A stretch of DNA of 64,000 bases, taken from contig CAUSEC010000029.1 of assembly GCA_963530515.1 (NCBI GenBank), forward strand, positions 1-64,000, written 5' to 3'. The notes beneath the pieces are model-generated. The model was not told where the DNA came from. It saw only the letters and a program-made list of their open reading frames with translations, and searched no databases. How positions within the stretch are numbered: the stretch's first letter is position 1; every line of letters begins with the position of its first letter. This DNA comes from CBFFRJ01 sp963530515 (GTDB taxonomy: Bacteria > Pseudomonadota > Gammaproteobacteria > Enterobacterales > Enterobacteriaceae). The position numbers and the translations under genes were made by a program. This document shows positions 15,772-24,874 of the stretch, piece after piece.

Positions 15772-17646
15772 ATGGTCTCGCTCGATAAAGCAGAGCTGAT
15801 TTTACTCAACGGCAAATTTCACACCGTCGACCGGGAAAACCCGGTTGCCGAGGCGGTCGCCATTCGCAACGGTAAATTCGTGGCGGTAGGCAGCCAGGCG
15901 CAAGTGATGGAGTACCACTGCGAAGGCAGCAAAGTCATCGATCTCAAGGGCAGCACCGCCATTCCTGGTCTGAACGACTCACACCTGCACCTGATTCGCG
16001 GGGGGCTGAACTACAACCTCGAACTGCGCTGGGAAGGCGTGCCCTCACTGGCGGATGCCCTGCGTATGCTCAAAGAGCAGGCGCTGCGCACCCCGTCACC
16101 GCAGTGGGTACGCGTGGTGGGTGGCTGGAGCGAATTCCAGTTTGCCGAGCGCCGCATGCCGACGCTTGATGAGATTAACGACGCCGCGCCGGACACCCCG
16201 GTCTTTATCCTCCACCTCTACGACCGCGCCCTGCTCAACCGCGCTGCGCTGCGCGTGGTGGGCTACACCAAGGACACCCCAAACCCGCCGGGGGGTGAAA
16301 TTCAACGCGACAGCAACGGCAACCCGACCGGGATGCTGATTGCCCGCCCGAACGCCATGATCCTTTACGCCACGCTCGCCAAAGGGCCGAAGCTGCCGCT
16401 GGAGCAACAGGTAAACTCCACCCGCCAGTTTATGCGCGAGCTGAACCGTCTGGGTCTGACCAGCGCCATCGACGCGGGCGGCGGTTTCCAGAATTACCCG
16501 GAAGATTACGAAATCATCAACGAACTGCACGCCAAAGAGCAGATGACGATCCGTATCGCCTACAACCTCTTTACCCAGCGTCCGGGCCATGAGCTGGAAG
16601 ATTTCGAAAAATGGACCGATATGCTGACCCCAGGCCAGGGCAGCGACTTCTTCCGCCACAACGGCGCGGGTGAAATGCTGGTCTTCTCCGCCGCCGACTT
16701 TGAGGACTTCCTCGAACCACGCCCGGATCTGGCCCCAGGCATGGAAGACGAACTGGAGCGCGTGGTGCGCCATCTGGTGGAGCACCGCTGGCCGTTCCGC
16801 CTGCATGCCACGTACAACGAATCCATCAGCCGCATGCTGGATGTGTTTGAGCGCGTTAACCGCGATATCCCATTCAATGGCCTGCACTGGTTCTTCGACC
16901 ATGCCGAAACCGTGACCCAGCAGAACATCGATCGCATCAAAGCCCTCGGCGGCGGCATTGCGGTTCAGCACCGTATGGCCTTCCAGGGCGAGTACTTCGC
17001 GGAGCGCTACGGCATGGAAGCGGTGCGCCATACACCGCCGGTGGCAAAAATGCTCGAAACCGGCGTGCCGGTGGGGCTTGGCACCGACGCCACCCGTGTT
17101 GCCAGCTACAACCCGTGGACCGCGCTCTACTGGCTGGTGTCCGGGCGCACCGTCGGCGGCATGCAGATGTATGACGTCAATGCGCGTCTGGACCGCGACA
17201 CCGCGCTGATGCTGTGGACCCAGGGCAGCGCCTGGTTCTCCAGTGAACAGGGCAAAAAAGGACAGATTAAAGCCGGTCAACTGGCTGACCTGGCGGTGCT
17301 GAGCAAAGACTACTTCCGTGTGCCGGAAGAAGAGATTAAAGGCATTGAATCCGTGCTCACAGTCGTGGACGGTAAAGTCGTTTATGCCGCAGGCGGGTTC
17401 AGTGGTGAAGCGCCACCGGCTATTCCGGTTCTGCCGGAGTGGTCGCCGGTGGTCAATGTGCCAAGTCACTACCGCAGCGCACCGCCGCAACAGACCCGTG
17501 TAGGCATGATGCCTGCCGTTCACCACTGTAGCGGCCCGTGCGGCGTGCACAACCACCAGCATGATGTGGCGCGCGGTTCCTCGGTTCCGGTTTCAGACGA
17601 TAACGCCTTCTGGGGCGCGCTCGGCTGCAGCTGCTTCGCGTTCTGA
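15772..17646 (+). CDS. Amidohydrolase-family protein (YtcJ/AepA-like) with Cys/His-rich tail
   Basis: A 624-residue metal-dependent hydrolase of the amidohydrolase 3 group. The metal-site motif NDSHLHL follows the first beta-sandwich strands, the central barrel contains HWFFDHAETV, and GLGTDATR marks the late metal Asp region. The C-terminal 45 residues are unusual: two histidines, Cys586, Cys590, a VHNHQH run (His593, 595, 597) and a terminal C-S-C (619, 621) suggest an extra metal site. No signal peptide. The ATG has AGGAGG upstream. First gene of the + strand operon; its stop overlaps the DoxX start. Substrate unknown. Confidence 0.82.
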   Translation: MVSLDKAELILLNGKFHTVDRENPVAEAVAIRNGKFVAVGSQAQVMEYHCEGSKVIDLKGSTAIPGLNDSHLHLIRGGLNYNLELRWEGVPSLADALRMLKEQALRTPSPQWVRVVGGWSEFQFAERRMPTLDEINDAAPDTPVFILHLYDRALLNRAALRVVGYTKDTPNPPGGEIQRDSNGNPTGMLIARPNAMILYATLAKGPKLPLEQQVNSTRQFMRELNRLGLTSAIDAGGGFQNYPEDYEIINELHAKEQMTIRIAYNLFTQRPGHELEDFEKWTDMLTPGQGSDFFRHNGAGEMLVFSAADFEDFLEPRPDLAPGMEDELERVVRHLVEHRWPFRLHATYNESISRMLDVFERVNRDIPFNGLHWFFDHAETVTQQNIDRIKALGGGIAVQHRMAFQGEYFAERYGMEAVRHTPPVAKMLETGVPVGLGTDATRVASYNPWTALYWLVSGRTVGGMQMYDVNARLDRDTALMLWTQGSAWFSSEQGKKGQIKAGQLADLAVLSKDYFRVPEEEIKGIESVLTVVDGKVVYAAGGFSGEAPPAIPVLPEWSPVVNVPSHYRSAPPQQTRVGMMPAVHHCSGPCGVHNHQHDVARGSSVPVSDDNAFWGALGCSCFAF

Positions 17647-18077
17647 TGCTTATGAAAAATTCAAAATCACTGCTGCCCCGTATTGATGCGGGGCTGTTCT
17701 TCCTGCGCCTCACCGGTGGCCTGCTGCTGCTCTACGTGCACGGCCTGCCGAAGGTGCTCAATTTCAGTGAAGAACTGATAAAAATTGAAGATCCATTTGG
17801 CCTCGGCCCGTGGATGAGCCTGCTGCCCGCCATTTTCGCTGAAGTGGTGTGCCCGATATTTATCATTTTGGGTATCGGCACCCGTCTGGCCTGCCTGCCG
17901 ATCATTGGCGTGCTGCTGGTGGCGATGCTGGTCGTTCATCCGCAGTGGAGTATCGCAGAGGGGCAATTCGGCTGGCTGCTGCTCATCATCTTTACCACGC
18001 TTGCGCTGACCGGGGCAGGTAAATGGCGCGTCAGCGTGCCGGGGGAACAGGAGCTCAGGCATGGCGCAAGTCAATGA
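17646..18077 (+). CDS. DoxX-family membrane protein
   Basis: A 143-residue protein with four predicted membrane helices. The DoxX-type start (DAGLFFLRLTGGLLLLYVHG) precedes FAEVVCPIFIILGIGTRLA. Members of this family accompany oxidoreductases or thiol systems, but their activity is usually unproven. The ATG overlaps the amidohydrolase stop (TGATG), and a second ATG two codons later is possible. It overlaps the next gene by 17 bp, so all three are tightly coupled. Confidence 0.8.
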   Translation: MLMKNSKSLLPRIDAGLFFLRLTGGLLLLYVHGLPKVLNFSEELIKIEDPFGLGPWMSLLPAIFAEVVCPIFIILGIGTRLACLPIIGVLLVAMLVVHPQWSIAEGQFGWLLLIIFTTLALTGAGKWRVSVPGEQELRHGASQ

Positions 18078-19701
18078 TATCCATACGGCATCGTCGCAGG
18101 CTGCGGCAGAAGGTGTGAGCGCTGTCCCCGCCAGCACCTCCTCCTGGCAGCCGCTACGCCAGCCGGTGTTCCGTATGCTGTGGATTGCCACGGTGGTGTC
18201 CAACATCGGCTCATGGATGAACGATGTGGGGGTTAACTGGACCATGCTGACGCTGAGCGCTGACCCGCTCGCCGTCGCGCTGGTCCAGGCGGCAAGCAGC
18301 CTGCCAATGTTTCTCTTCGCCCTCCCTTCCGGGGTGATGGCGGACATTGTCGACCGGCGTAAATACCTGCTCTTCTCGCAGCTGTGGGTGTTTATTGCCG
18401 CCGCCGGGCTAACCCTGCTCTCGTTTGCCGGGCTGGTGACACCCACGGTGCTGTTGATTGCCGCTTTCCTGTTAAGCACGGGCGCTGCCATGAGCTCCCC
18501 GCCATTTCAGGCCATCGTGCCGGTTCTGGTGGAGAAACATGAGCTGGCCCCGGCCATCGCTCTTAACTCGCTCGGCATTAACATCAGCCGCGCCATTGGC
18601 CCGGCGCTGGGCGGGCTGGTGCTCTCCTTTGCTGGCCCGTGGGTGGTATTCGCCCTGAACGCGCTCTCCGTATTAGGCGTGGCGTGGGTACTGTGGCGCT
18701 GGAAAGCAGAGCCGTCGATTCAGCGCCTGCCGCCGGAGCATTTCTTCCCGGCCGTGCGCGCCGGGCTGCGTTATGTGCATGCCGCACCGGTGCTGCGAAA
18801 CGTGCTGGTGCGCACCGTAGCCTTCTTCACCTTCGCCAGCGCTGGCTGGGCGCTGCTGCCGTTGGTCGCCCGCCGTGAGCTGGGCCTCGGCCCCGGCGGT
18901 TACGGGATCATGCTGGCCTGCATTGGGCTGGGGGCAATTTGTGGGGCCATCGTGCTGCCGCGACTGCGCAAGCATTTCGACCCCGACAAGCTGATGGTGC
19001 TCAACAGCGCGATTTTTGCCGTCAGCATGCTGGCGCTGGCGTTTGTCCGCCACTTCTGGCTGCTCAACGCCTTTGAATTTCTGACCGGATTTGCCTGGAT
19101 TGCGGTGCTCTCGACCCTCAACGTCGGTGCGCAGCGCAGCGCGGCGAAATGGGTGAAAGCGCGTGCGCTGGCGGTTTATCTGACGGTCTTTTTTGGCTCG
19201 ATGACGCTGGGCAGCGCCATCTGGGGGCAACTGGCTTCGCACTTCAGTATTCCGGCCTCGTTGTGCGTGGCGACGGCGGGCATGCTGCTGGCGAGCCTGA
19301 CAGCGCTGCGCTGGAAACTGAATAAAGATCCCGACCTGAATCTGGATATTCGTGACATCGACAGTCACGCGCAGTCACTCGATATCTCCCACGAACGCGG
19401 GCCTGTCATGGTGATGTACGACTATGTGATTGACCCAGAAGACGTGGCTGAGTTTGTCGTCTGCGTGCAGGAAATTCGCCGCGTGCGCGTGCGCGGTGGT
19501 GCGCTAAGCTGGTCTGTGTATGAAGACCTCCAGCGCCCCGGCGTGTTCGTGGAGTCATTCGTGGTCGGCACCTGGATTGAGCATCTGCGCCAGCTGGAGC
19601 GACACACGGTCAATGACCTGCTGATTCAAAGCAAAGTGCAGGCTTTCCACCGGGGTAATCAGCTTCCCCAGGCACGATATCTGATAGCACCCATAATGTA
19701 A
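18061..19701 (+). CDS. MFS transporter, EntS-like, with C-terminal ABM-like domain
   Basis: A 546-residue inner-membrane protein of the MFS_3 group (EntS-like exporters). About 12 helices follow a cytoplasmic N-terminus, with MADIVDRRKYLL as the loop 2-3 motif. A soluble C-terminal domain (about residues 440-546, starting near ERGPVMVMYDY) resembles the antibiotic-biosynthesis-monooxygenase-like domain often fused to this family. EntS exports enterobactin, but that substrate should not be carried over. In this operon it could export the product or substrate of the two hydrolases (inference). Confidence 0.82.
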   Translation: MAQVNDIHTASSQAAAEGVSAVPASTSSWQPLRQPVFRMLWIATVVSNIGSWMNDVGVNWTMLTLSADPLAVALVQAASSLPMFLFALPSGVMADIVDRRKYLLFSQLWVFIAAAGLTLLSFAGLVTPTVLLIAAFLLSTGAAMSSPPFQAIVPVLVEKHELAPAIALNSLGINISRAIGPALGGLVLSFAGPWVVFALNALSVLGVAWVLWRWKAEPSIQRLPPEHFFPAVRAGLRYVHAAPVLRNVLVRTVAFFTFASAGWALLPLVARRELGLGPGGYGIMLACIGLGAICGAIVLPRLRKHFDPDKLMVLNSAIFAVSMLALAFVRHFWLLNAFEFLTGFAWIAVLSTLNVGAQRSAAKWVKARALAVYLTVFFGSMTLGSAIWGQLASHFSIPASLCVATAGMLLASLTALRWKLNKDPDLNLDIRDIDSHAQSLDISHERGPVMVMYDYVIDPEDVAEFVVCVQEIRRVRVRGGALSWSVYEDLQRPGVFVESFVVGTWIEHLRQLERHTVNDLLIQSKVQAFHRGNQLPQARYLIAPIM

Positions 19702-19737
19702 GCACTCTCTCTATTAACCGACAGTGAGGATTTCGCG

Positions 19738-20559
19738 ATGAGCACCATCAAAACGCAGGACGGTACGCAGATTTATTACAAAGACTGGGGCACGGGCAAA
19801 CCGGTATTGTTCAGCCACGGCTGGCCGCTGGATGGCGATATGTGGGACAGTCAGCTGAACTTCCTGGCCGAGCGCGGCTATCGCGTGATTGCCTTTGACC
19901 GTCGCGGTTTTGGCCGTTCCGATCAGCCGTGGGATGGCTACAACTACGACACCTTCGCCTCCGACATTAACGATCTCATCACCACGCTGGATCTCCAGGA
20001 CGTGACGCTGGTGGGCTTCTCCATGGGCGGCGGTGATGTCTCTCGCTATATCGGCCGCTACGGCACATCACGCGTGAAAGCGCTGGTGCTGCTGGGTGCG
20101 GTAACGCCGATTTTCGGCAAAACGGCCGACTACCCGCAGGGCGTCGACGCGAGCGTCTTCTCCGGCATCCGCGACGGCCTGCGCAAAGACCGCGCGCAGT
20201 TCATCAGCGATTTCGCCGCACCGTTCTATGGCACTAACGCCGGGCAGACCGTTTCTCAGGGTGTGCTGACCCAGACGCTGAACATCGCGCTGCTGGCGTC
20301 ACTTAAAGGCACCATCGACTGCGTAACGGCCTTTGGTGAGACCGATTTCCGCCCGGATATGGCAAAAGTCGACGTACCGACGTTGGTTATCCACGGCAGC
20401 AACGATCAGATCGTCCCCTTTGAATCTACAGGTAAAGTGGCGGCCGAGATGATTCGTGGCGCGCAGCTCAAAGTGTATGACAACGCGCCGCACGGCTTTG
20501 CCGTCACCCATCAGGATCAACTGAACAACGATCTGCTGGCGTTCCTGCAGTCGCTGTAA
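19738..20559 (+). CDS. Alpha/beta hydrolase (chloroperoxidase-like)
   Basis: A 273-residue alpha/beta hydrolase of the cofactor-free haloperoxidase/esterase group. Nucleophile Ser95 sits in GFSMGGG, the acid is Asp223 in HGSNDQIVP, and the base is His252 in APHGF. The oxyanion region is SHGWPLDGDMW. No signal peptide. It follows the MFS gene by 36 bp with GTGAGGA upstream, so it is probably the last gene of the + operon, and a terminator comes next. True substrate unknown; peroxidase activity of such enzymes is usually incidental. Confidence 0.85.
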   Translation: MSTIKTQDGTQIYYKDWGTGKPVLFSHGWPLDGDMWDSQLNFLAERGYRVIAFDRRGFGRSDQPWDGYNYDTFASDINDLITTLDLQDVTLVGFSMGGGDVSRYIGRYGTSRVKALVLLGAVTPIFGKTADYPQGVDASVFSGIRDGLRKDRAQFISDFAAPFYGTNAGQTVSQGVLTQTLNIALLASLKGTIDCVTAFGETDFRPDMAKVDVPTLVIHGSNDQIVPFESTGKVAAEMIRGAQLKVYDNAPHGFAVTHQDQLNNDLLAFLQSL

Positions 20560-20568
20560 GTCACACTA

Positions 20569-20598
20569 AGCCTCGCTACGCACGGCGAGGCTTTCTCT
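20569..20598 (+). terminator. Terminator closing the + strand operon
   Basis: An 8-bp perfect stem (AGCCTCGC / GCGAGGCT), an 8-nt loop and a short TTCTCTT tail start 10 bp after the alpha/beta hydrolase stop. Confidence 0.75.
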
Positions 20599-20634
20599 TG
20601 CACTCCCCCGCACGGCACCCTATCCTCTGCCAGT

Positions 20635-21135
20635 ATGAAAACCTCCCGTCTCCCCATCGCCACTCAGCAGGCCATTATGCGCAGCCTGCGGGATAAACTT
20701 GCCCTTGCTAACCACAAGCTGGAGCGCCACTACCCGGAGCCAAAGCTGCTGTATCAACAGCGCGGGACGGCGGCGGGCACCGCCTGGCTCAACACCTGGG
20801 AAATCCGCCTCAACCCGGTGCTGCTCATGGAAAATGAGCAGGCGTTTATCGATGAAGTGGTGCCCCATGAACTGGCGCATTTGCTGGTGTGGAAACACTT
20901 TGGCCGCGTGCCGCCGCACGGCAAAGAGTGGAAATGGATGATGGAGAGCGTGCTGGAAGTGCCCGCCCGGCGTACCCATCAGTTCGAGCTGGAGTCCGTT
21001 CGGCGCAATACGTTCCCGTATAAGTGCAAATGCCAGCAGCACCAGTTAACCGTCCGGCGGCACAATCGCGTGCTGCGCGGTGAGACCAGCTACCGCTGCG
21101 TGCACTGCGGCGAAACGCTGGTGCCCGAGTGCTAA
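20635..21135 (+). CDS. sprT: SprT-family zinc metalloprotein
   Basis: A 166-residue cytosolic SprT-like protein. The zinc motif HELAH is at 78-82, with a third ligand candidate in PPHGKEW. The C-terminus is a zinc ribbon (CKCQQH ... CVHCGE). The E. coli protein is 165 residues and nearly the same sequence. Its eukaryotic relative Spartan cleaves DNA-protein crosslinks; the bacterial role is less clear. Its place before endA matches E. coli and marks the right border of the inserted module. Confidence 0.93.
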   Translation: MKTSRLPIATQQAIMRSLRDKLALANHKLERHYPEPKLLYQQRGTAAGTAWLNTWEIRLNPVLLMENEQAFIDEVVPHELAHLLVWKHFGRVPPHGKEWKWMMESVLEVPARRTHQFELESVRRNTFPYKCKCQQHQLTVRRHNRVLRGETSYRCVHCGETLVPEC

Positions 21136-21231
21136 TTACATGAATCATTAAGAACATTTTCTGCACCCACTGATTGCATCCCGGAACCGCTTCCGCTACG
21201 TTGCGCACTTCACACTGACAGGGAGTGCACC

Positions 21232-21930
21232 ATGTTACGCATCATCTTCTCTTTACTCCTGGTACTCGCGGCCGCACCGGCTTTTGCAGAGGGTATCAAT
21301 AGCTTTTCTCAGGCCAAAGCGGCGGGCGTTAAGGTCAATGCCGACGTCCCGGGCGATTTTTACTGCGGCTGTAAAATCCAGTGGCAGGGTAAAAAAGGGA
21401 TCGTTGACCCTGAAGCCTGCGGCTACAAGGTGCGCAAAAACGAAAACCGCGCCAGCCGTATTGAGTGGGAGCATGTGATGCCCGCCTGGCAGTTTGGTCA
21501 CCTTCGCCAGTGCTGGCAGGAAGGCGGACGTAAAAACTGCGCCAAAGATCCTGTTTACCGCAAAATTGAAAGTGACATGCACAACCTGCAACCGGCGGTG
21601 GGTGAAGTGAATGCCGATCGCGGCAACTTTATGTACGGCCAGTGGAACGGCGGCGAAGGCCAGTATGGGCGCTGCGAAATGAAAGTCGACTTTAAAGCAA
21701 AACTGGCTGAACCGCCTGCCAGCGCCCGCGGCTCTATTGCCCGCACCTACTTCTATATGCGTGACCAGTATCAGCTCACGCTCTCGCGCCAGCAGACGCA
21801 GCTCTTTACCGCCTGGGATAAACTCTACCCGGTGACCGACTGGGAATGTACCCGCGAGTCGCGCATCGCCAGCGTCCAGGGCAACCACAACCCTTACGTG
21901 CAGCGCGCTTGCATGGCGCGAAAGAGCTAA
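21232..21930 (+). CDS. endA: Periplasmic endonuclease I
   Basis: Non-specific periplasmic double-strand endonuclease, 232 residues. The signal peptide ends AAAPAFA-E, predicting cleavage after residue 19. The His-Asn nuclease core is RIEWEHVMPAW with catalytic His81, followed by DMHNLQPAVGEVNADRGN. Paired cysteines (CGCK, CGYK, QCW, NCAK and later) fit the disulphide-rich exported enzyme. A GGGAG ribosome site precedes the ATG. Flanked by sprT and rsmE as in E. coli. Confidence 0.95.
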   Translation: MLRIIFSLLLVLAAAPAFAEGINSFSQAKAAGVKVNADVPGDFYCGCKIQWQGKKGIVDPEACGYKVRKNENRASRIEWEHVMPAWQFGHLRQCWQEGGRKNCAKDPVYRKIESDMHNLQPAVGEVNADRGNFMYGQWNGGEGQYGRCEMKVDFKAKLAEPPASARGSIARTYFYMRDQYQLTLSRQQTQLFTAWDKLYPVTDWECTRESRIASVQGNHNPYVQRACMARKS

Positions 21931-21981
21931 CCTACACTAGCGGCAATTGCTCCCACTACACTTCATACGGAAATCTGAACT

Positions 21982-22713
21982 ATGCGCATTCCCCGCATCT
22001 ATCACCCGGAACTCATCCAGACGGGCGCTGAAATCGCCCTTGCCGAAGATGCTGCGAACCACGTAGGCCGCGTGCTGCGCATGGGCCAGGGTCAGGCAAT
22101 CCAGCTGTTCGATGGCTCAAACCAGGTGTTTGACGCGCAAATCACCCGTGCTGATAAAAAGAGCGTGATCGTTAAGATTACCCAGGGGGAAGTGGACGAT
22201 CATGAGTCGCCGCTGCATATTCACCTCGGCCAGGTGATGTCCAGGGGTGAAAAAATGGAATTCACTATCCAGAAATCAATAGAACTGGGTGTAAGCCTCA
22301 TTACGCCACTTTTTTCCGAGCGCTGTGGCGTTAAACTGGATGCCGAGCGCCTGAACAAGAAGCTCGGGCAGTGGCAGAAAATTGCCATTGCCGCCTGTGA
22401 ACAGTGCGGTCGCAATCGGGTACCGGAAATTCGCCCGGCAATGGATCTCGAAGACTGGTGTGCAGAAGAAGAGAACGGCCTGAAGCTCAATCTTCACCCG
22501 CGCGCCAGCCAGAGCATTAACACGCTGCCGTTGCCGGTTGAGCGTGTCCGGCTGCTGATTGGCCCGGAAGGCGGCCTGACCGCCGATGAAATTGCCATGA
22601 CCGCACGTTACCAGTTTACTGATATTCTGTTGGGACCCCGCGTATTGCGCACTGAGACAACGGCCCTGACCGCCATCACCGCCTTGCAGGTTCGTTTTGG
22701 CGATTTAGGTTAA
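21982..22713 (+). CDS. rsmE: 16S rRNA m3U1498 methyltransferase
   Basis: SPOUT-class enzyme that uses S-adenosylmethionine to methylate U1498 of 16S rRNA. Its 243 residues match the E. coli protein. An N-terminal PUA-like domain (HVGRVLRMG) precedes the knotted SPOUT fold with LLIGPEGGL and LGPRVLRTETTAL. It is followed 13 bp later by gshB. Confidence 0.96.
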   Translation: MRIPRIYHPELIQTGAEIALAEDAANHVGRVLRMGQGQAIQLFDGSNQVFDAQITRADKKSVIVKITQGEVDDHESPLHIHLGQVMSRGEKMEFTIQKSIELGVSLITPLFSERCGVKLDAERLNKKLGQWQKIAIAACEQCGRNRVPEIRPAMDLEDWCAEEENGLKLNLHPRASQSINTLPLPVERVRLLIGPEGGLTADEIAMTARYQFTDILLGPRVLRTETTALTAITALQVRFGDLG

Positions 22714-22726
22714 ACGGAGAAGCATA

Positions 22727-23674
22727 ATGATTAAGCTCGGCATCGTGATGGACCCCATCGCGCAGATTAATATCAAAAAAGACTCCAGCTTTGCCATGCT
22801 GCTCGAAGCGCAGCGTCGCGGCTATGAACTGCACTATATGGAAATGGCGGATCTTTACCTGATCAACGGTGAAGCCCGTGCGCGTACCCGCCTGCTCAGC
22901 GTTGAGCAGAATTACGACAAATGGTACGAGTTTGGCAGCGAGCAGGACATTGAACTCGCCTCGCTGGACGCGGTGCTGATGCGCAAAGATCCGCCCTTCG
23001 ATACCGAATTTATCTACGCCACCTACATCCTTGAGCGCGCCGAAGAGAAAGGCACGCTTATCGTGAACAAACCGCAGAGCCTGCGCGACTGCAACGAAAA
23101 ACTGTTCACCGCCTGGTTCCCGGAACTGACCCCGGAAACCCTGGTGACCCGCAACAAAGCGCAGATCAAAGCCTTCTGGCAAAAACACTCCGATATCATT
23201 CTCAAGCCGCTTGACGGCATGGGCGGGGCCTCTATCTTCCGCGTGAAAGAGAGCGATCCTAACATCGGCGTGATCACCGAAACCCTGACCGATTTGGGCA
23301 ACCGTTACTGCATGGCGCAGAACTACCTGCCTGCCATTAAAGACGGCGACAAACGCGTATTAGTGGTAGACGGTGAGCCGGTGCCTTACTGCCTGGCGCG
23401 TATCCCGCAGGGCGGCGAAACCCGTGGCAACCTGGCCGCAGGTGGCCGCGGCGAACCGCGTCCGTTGACGGAAAGTGACTGGGCCATTGCGCGCCGCGTT
23501 GCGCCGACGCTGAAAGCCAAAGGGCTGATTTTTGTCGGCCTGGATATCATCGGCGACCGTCTGACGGAAATTAACGTCACCAGCCCGACCTGTATTCGTG
23601 AAATCGAAGCAGAATTCCCGGTCTCCATCACCGGAATGCTGATGGATGCTATCGAAGCGCGTCTGGCGAAATAA
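22727..23674 (+). CDS. gshB: Glutathione synthetase
   Basis: ATP-grasp ligase that joins glycine to gamma-glutamylcysteine, the last step of glutathione synthesis in the cytosol. The protein is 315 residues, as in E. coli. Signatures are MIKLGIVMDPI at the N-terminus, LKPLDGMGGASIFR for ATP binding, and INVTSPTCIREIE near the end. It has an ACGGAGAAG ribosome site and is probably cotranscribed with rsmE. Confidence 0.97.
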   Translation: MIKLGIVMDPIAQINIKKDSSFAMLLEAQRRGYELHYMEMADLYLINGEARARTRLLSVEQNYDKWYEFGSEQDIELASLDAVLMRKDPPFDTEFIYATYILERAEEKGTLIVNKPQSLRDCNEKLFTAWFPELTPETLVTRNKAQIKAFWQKHSDIILKPLDGMGGASIFRVKESDPNIGVITETLTDLGNRYCMAQNYLPAIKDGDKRVLVVDGEPVPYCLARIPQGGETRGNLAAGGRGEPRPLTESDWAIARRVAPTLKAKGLIFVGLDIIGDRLTEINVTSPTCIREIEAEFPVSITGMLMDAIEARLAK

Positions 23675-23686
23675 TTTTTATAAATA

Positions 23687-23711
23687 AAGTGCGGGGTATA
23701 AACCCGCACTT
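23687..23711 (+). terminator. Hairpin after gshB
   Basis: A perfect 9-bp stem (AAGTGCGGG / CCCGCACTT) with a 7-nt loop sits 12 bp after gshB. The following bases are CCCCCC rather than T, so it may slow or stabilise rather than fully terminate before yqgE. Confidence 0.5.
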
Positions 23712-23798
23712 CCCCCCTTAAGTCTGGCAGTGACAGCATGTTGCTTTCCCCGCATACTGAACTGCCGCTTTTTGAACCAGGAAACAGAACCTCTGACA

Positions 23799-24362
23799 AT
23801 GAATTTACAGCATCACTTTCTTATTGCCATGCCTGCTCTCCAGGATCCGCTGTTTCGCCGTTCCGTGGTTTACGTCTGCGAATACAACGACGATGGAGCA
23901 ATGGGGCTCATCATCAATAAACCTCTGGAAAACCTGAAAGTTGAAGGCGTTCTGGAGAAACTGAAAATCCACCCTGAAGAGCGCGATCCGGCGATTCGTC
24001 TGGATAAACCGGTCCTGCTGGGCGGCCCGCTGGCGGAAGATCGCGGATTTATCCTGCATACCCCGCCGAATAACTTTTCCTCGAGTATTCGCGTCTCCGA
24101 TAACACCCTCATCACCACCTCGCGTGATGTGCTGGAGACTCTGGGGACCGCCAGGCAGCCGAAAGACGTTCTCGTCGCCCTCGGTTACTCCTCCTGGGAA
24201 AAAGGTCAGCTTGAGCAGGAAATCCTCGATAACGCCTGGCTGACGGCTCCGGCGGATTTGAACATTCTGTTTAAAACGCCGATTGCCGACCGCTGGCGTG
24301 AAGCGGCGAAACTCATCGGCATTGATATTTTGACCATGCCTGGTGTTGCGGGGCATGCCTGA
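23799..24362 (+). CDS. yqgE: UPF0301/AlgH-like protein YqgE
   Basis: A 187-residue cytosolic protein of the YqgE/AlgH family, beginning MNLQHHFLIAMP exactly where the E. coli protein starts. The longer ORF adds 23 unrelated residues. Family blocks are FRRSVVYVCEYN, GPLAEDRGFILH and DVLVALGYSSWEKGQLEQE. Function is not established. Its stop overlaps the yqgF start by one base. Confidence 0.92.
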   Translation: MNLQHHFLIAMPALQDPLFRRSVVYVCEYNDDGAMGLIINKPLENLKVEGVLEKLKIHPEERDPAIRLDKPVLLGGPLAEDRGFILHTPPNNFSSSIRVSDNTLITTSRDVLETLGTARQPKDVLVALGYSSWEKGQLEQEILDNAWLTAPADLNILFKTPIADRWREAAKLIGIDILTMPGVAGHA

Positions 24363-24778
24363 TGAGTGGAACCTTGCTGGCCTTCGATTTCGGGACCAAA
24401 AGCATCGGCGTTGCTATCGGGCAACGCATCACTGGCACAGCCCGTCCGCTCAGCGCAATAAAAGCGCAGGACGGTACGCCGGACTGGAACCTGATCGACA
24501 AGCTGCTCAAAGAGTGGCAGCCGGAGGCGGTGATTGTTGGCCTGCCGCTGAATATGGACGGAACAGAACAGCCGCTCACCGCCCGCGCGCGTAAGTTTGC
24601 TAACCGCATTCACGGGCGTTTCGGCGTGACGGTCACGCTGCACGATGAACGCCTGAGTACCGTGGAAGCCCGGGCGGGTCTGTTTGAGCATGGCGGCTTC
24701 CGTGCTCTCAACAAAGGCAGCATCGACTCTGCCTCTGCGGTGATTATCCTCGAAAGCTACTTCGAACAATCGTTCTGA
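24362..24778 (+). CDS. yqgF: RNase H-like Holliday-junction resolvase family protein YqgF/RuvX
   Basis: A 138-residue RNase H-fold nuclease implicated in pre-16S rRNA 5' end processing and essential in E. coli. The first acidic residue is Asp9 in LAFDFGTKSIGVAIG; the others lie in LHDERLSTVEA and KGSIDSASAVIIL. It overlaps yqgE (TGATG), so the two are coupled. In E. coli yggR follows directly; here two accessory genes intervene. Confidence 0.94.
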   Translation: MSGTLLAFDFGTKSIGVAIGQRITGTARPLSAIKAQDGTPDWNLIDKLLKEWQPEAVIVGLPLNMDGTEQPLTARARKFANRIHGRFGVTVTLHDERLSTVEARAGLFEHGGFRALNKGSIDSASAVIILESYFEQSF

Positions 24779-24844
24779 CTGACCGGGCTGAGTGAATGCT
24801 CAGCCCTGCTCACTCGCCAAATCACAACAACACCGATCCCTCGA

Positions 24845-24874
24845 TCGCCCTCACATTTTTGAGGCGACTTTTTT
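24845..24874 (+). terminator. Terminator region after yqgF
   Basis: An imperfect stem (TCGCCCTCA / TGAGGCGA with one bulge) is followed by CTTTTTTG. A second hairpin without a T-run (GGGCTGAG / CTCAGCCC, 24785-24806) lies just before it. Confidence 0.65.

Noticed and set aside
16096..17562. 488-codon open frame on the - strand opposite the amidohydrolase
   Set aside because: It is a shadow frame in GC-rich coding DNA: no ribosome site and histidine-rich composition. The + strand protein has clear family motifs.
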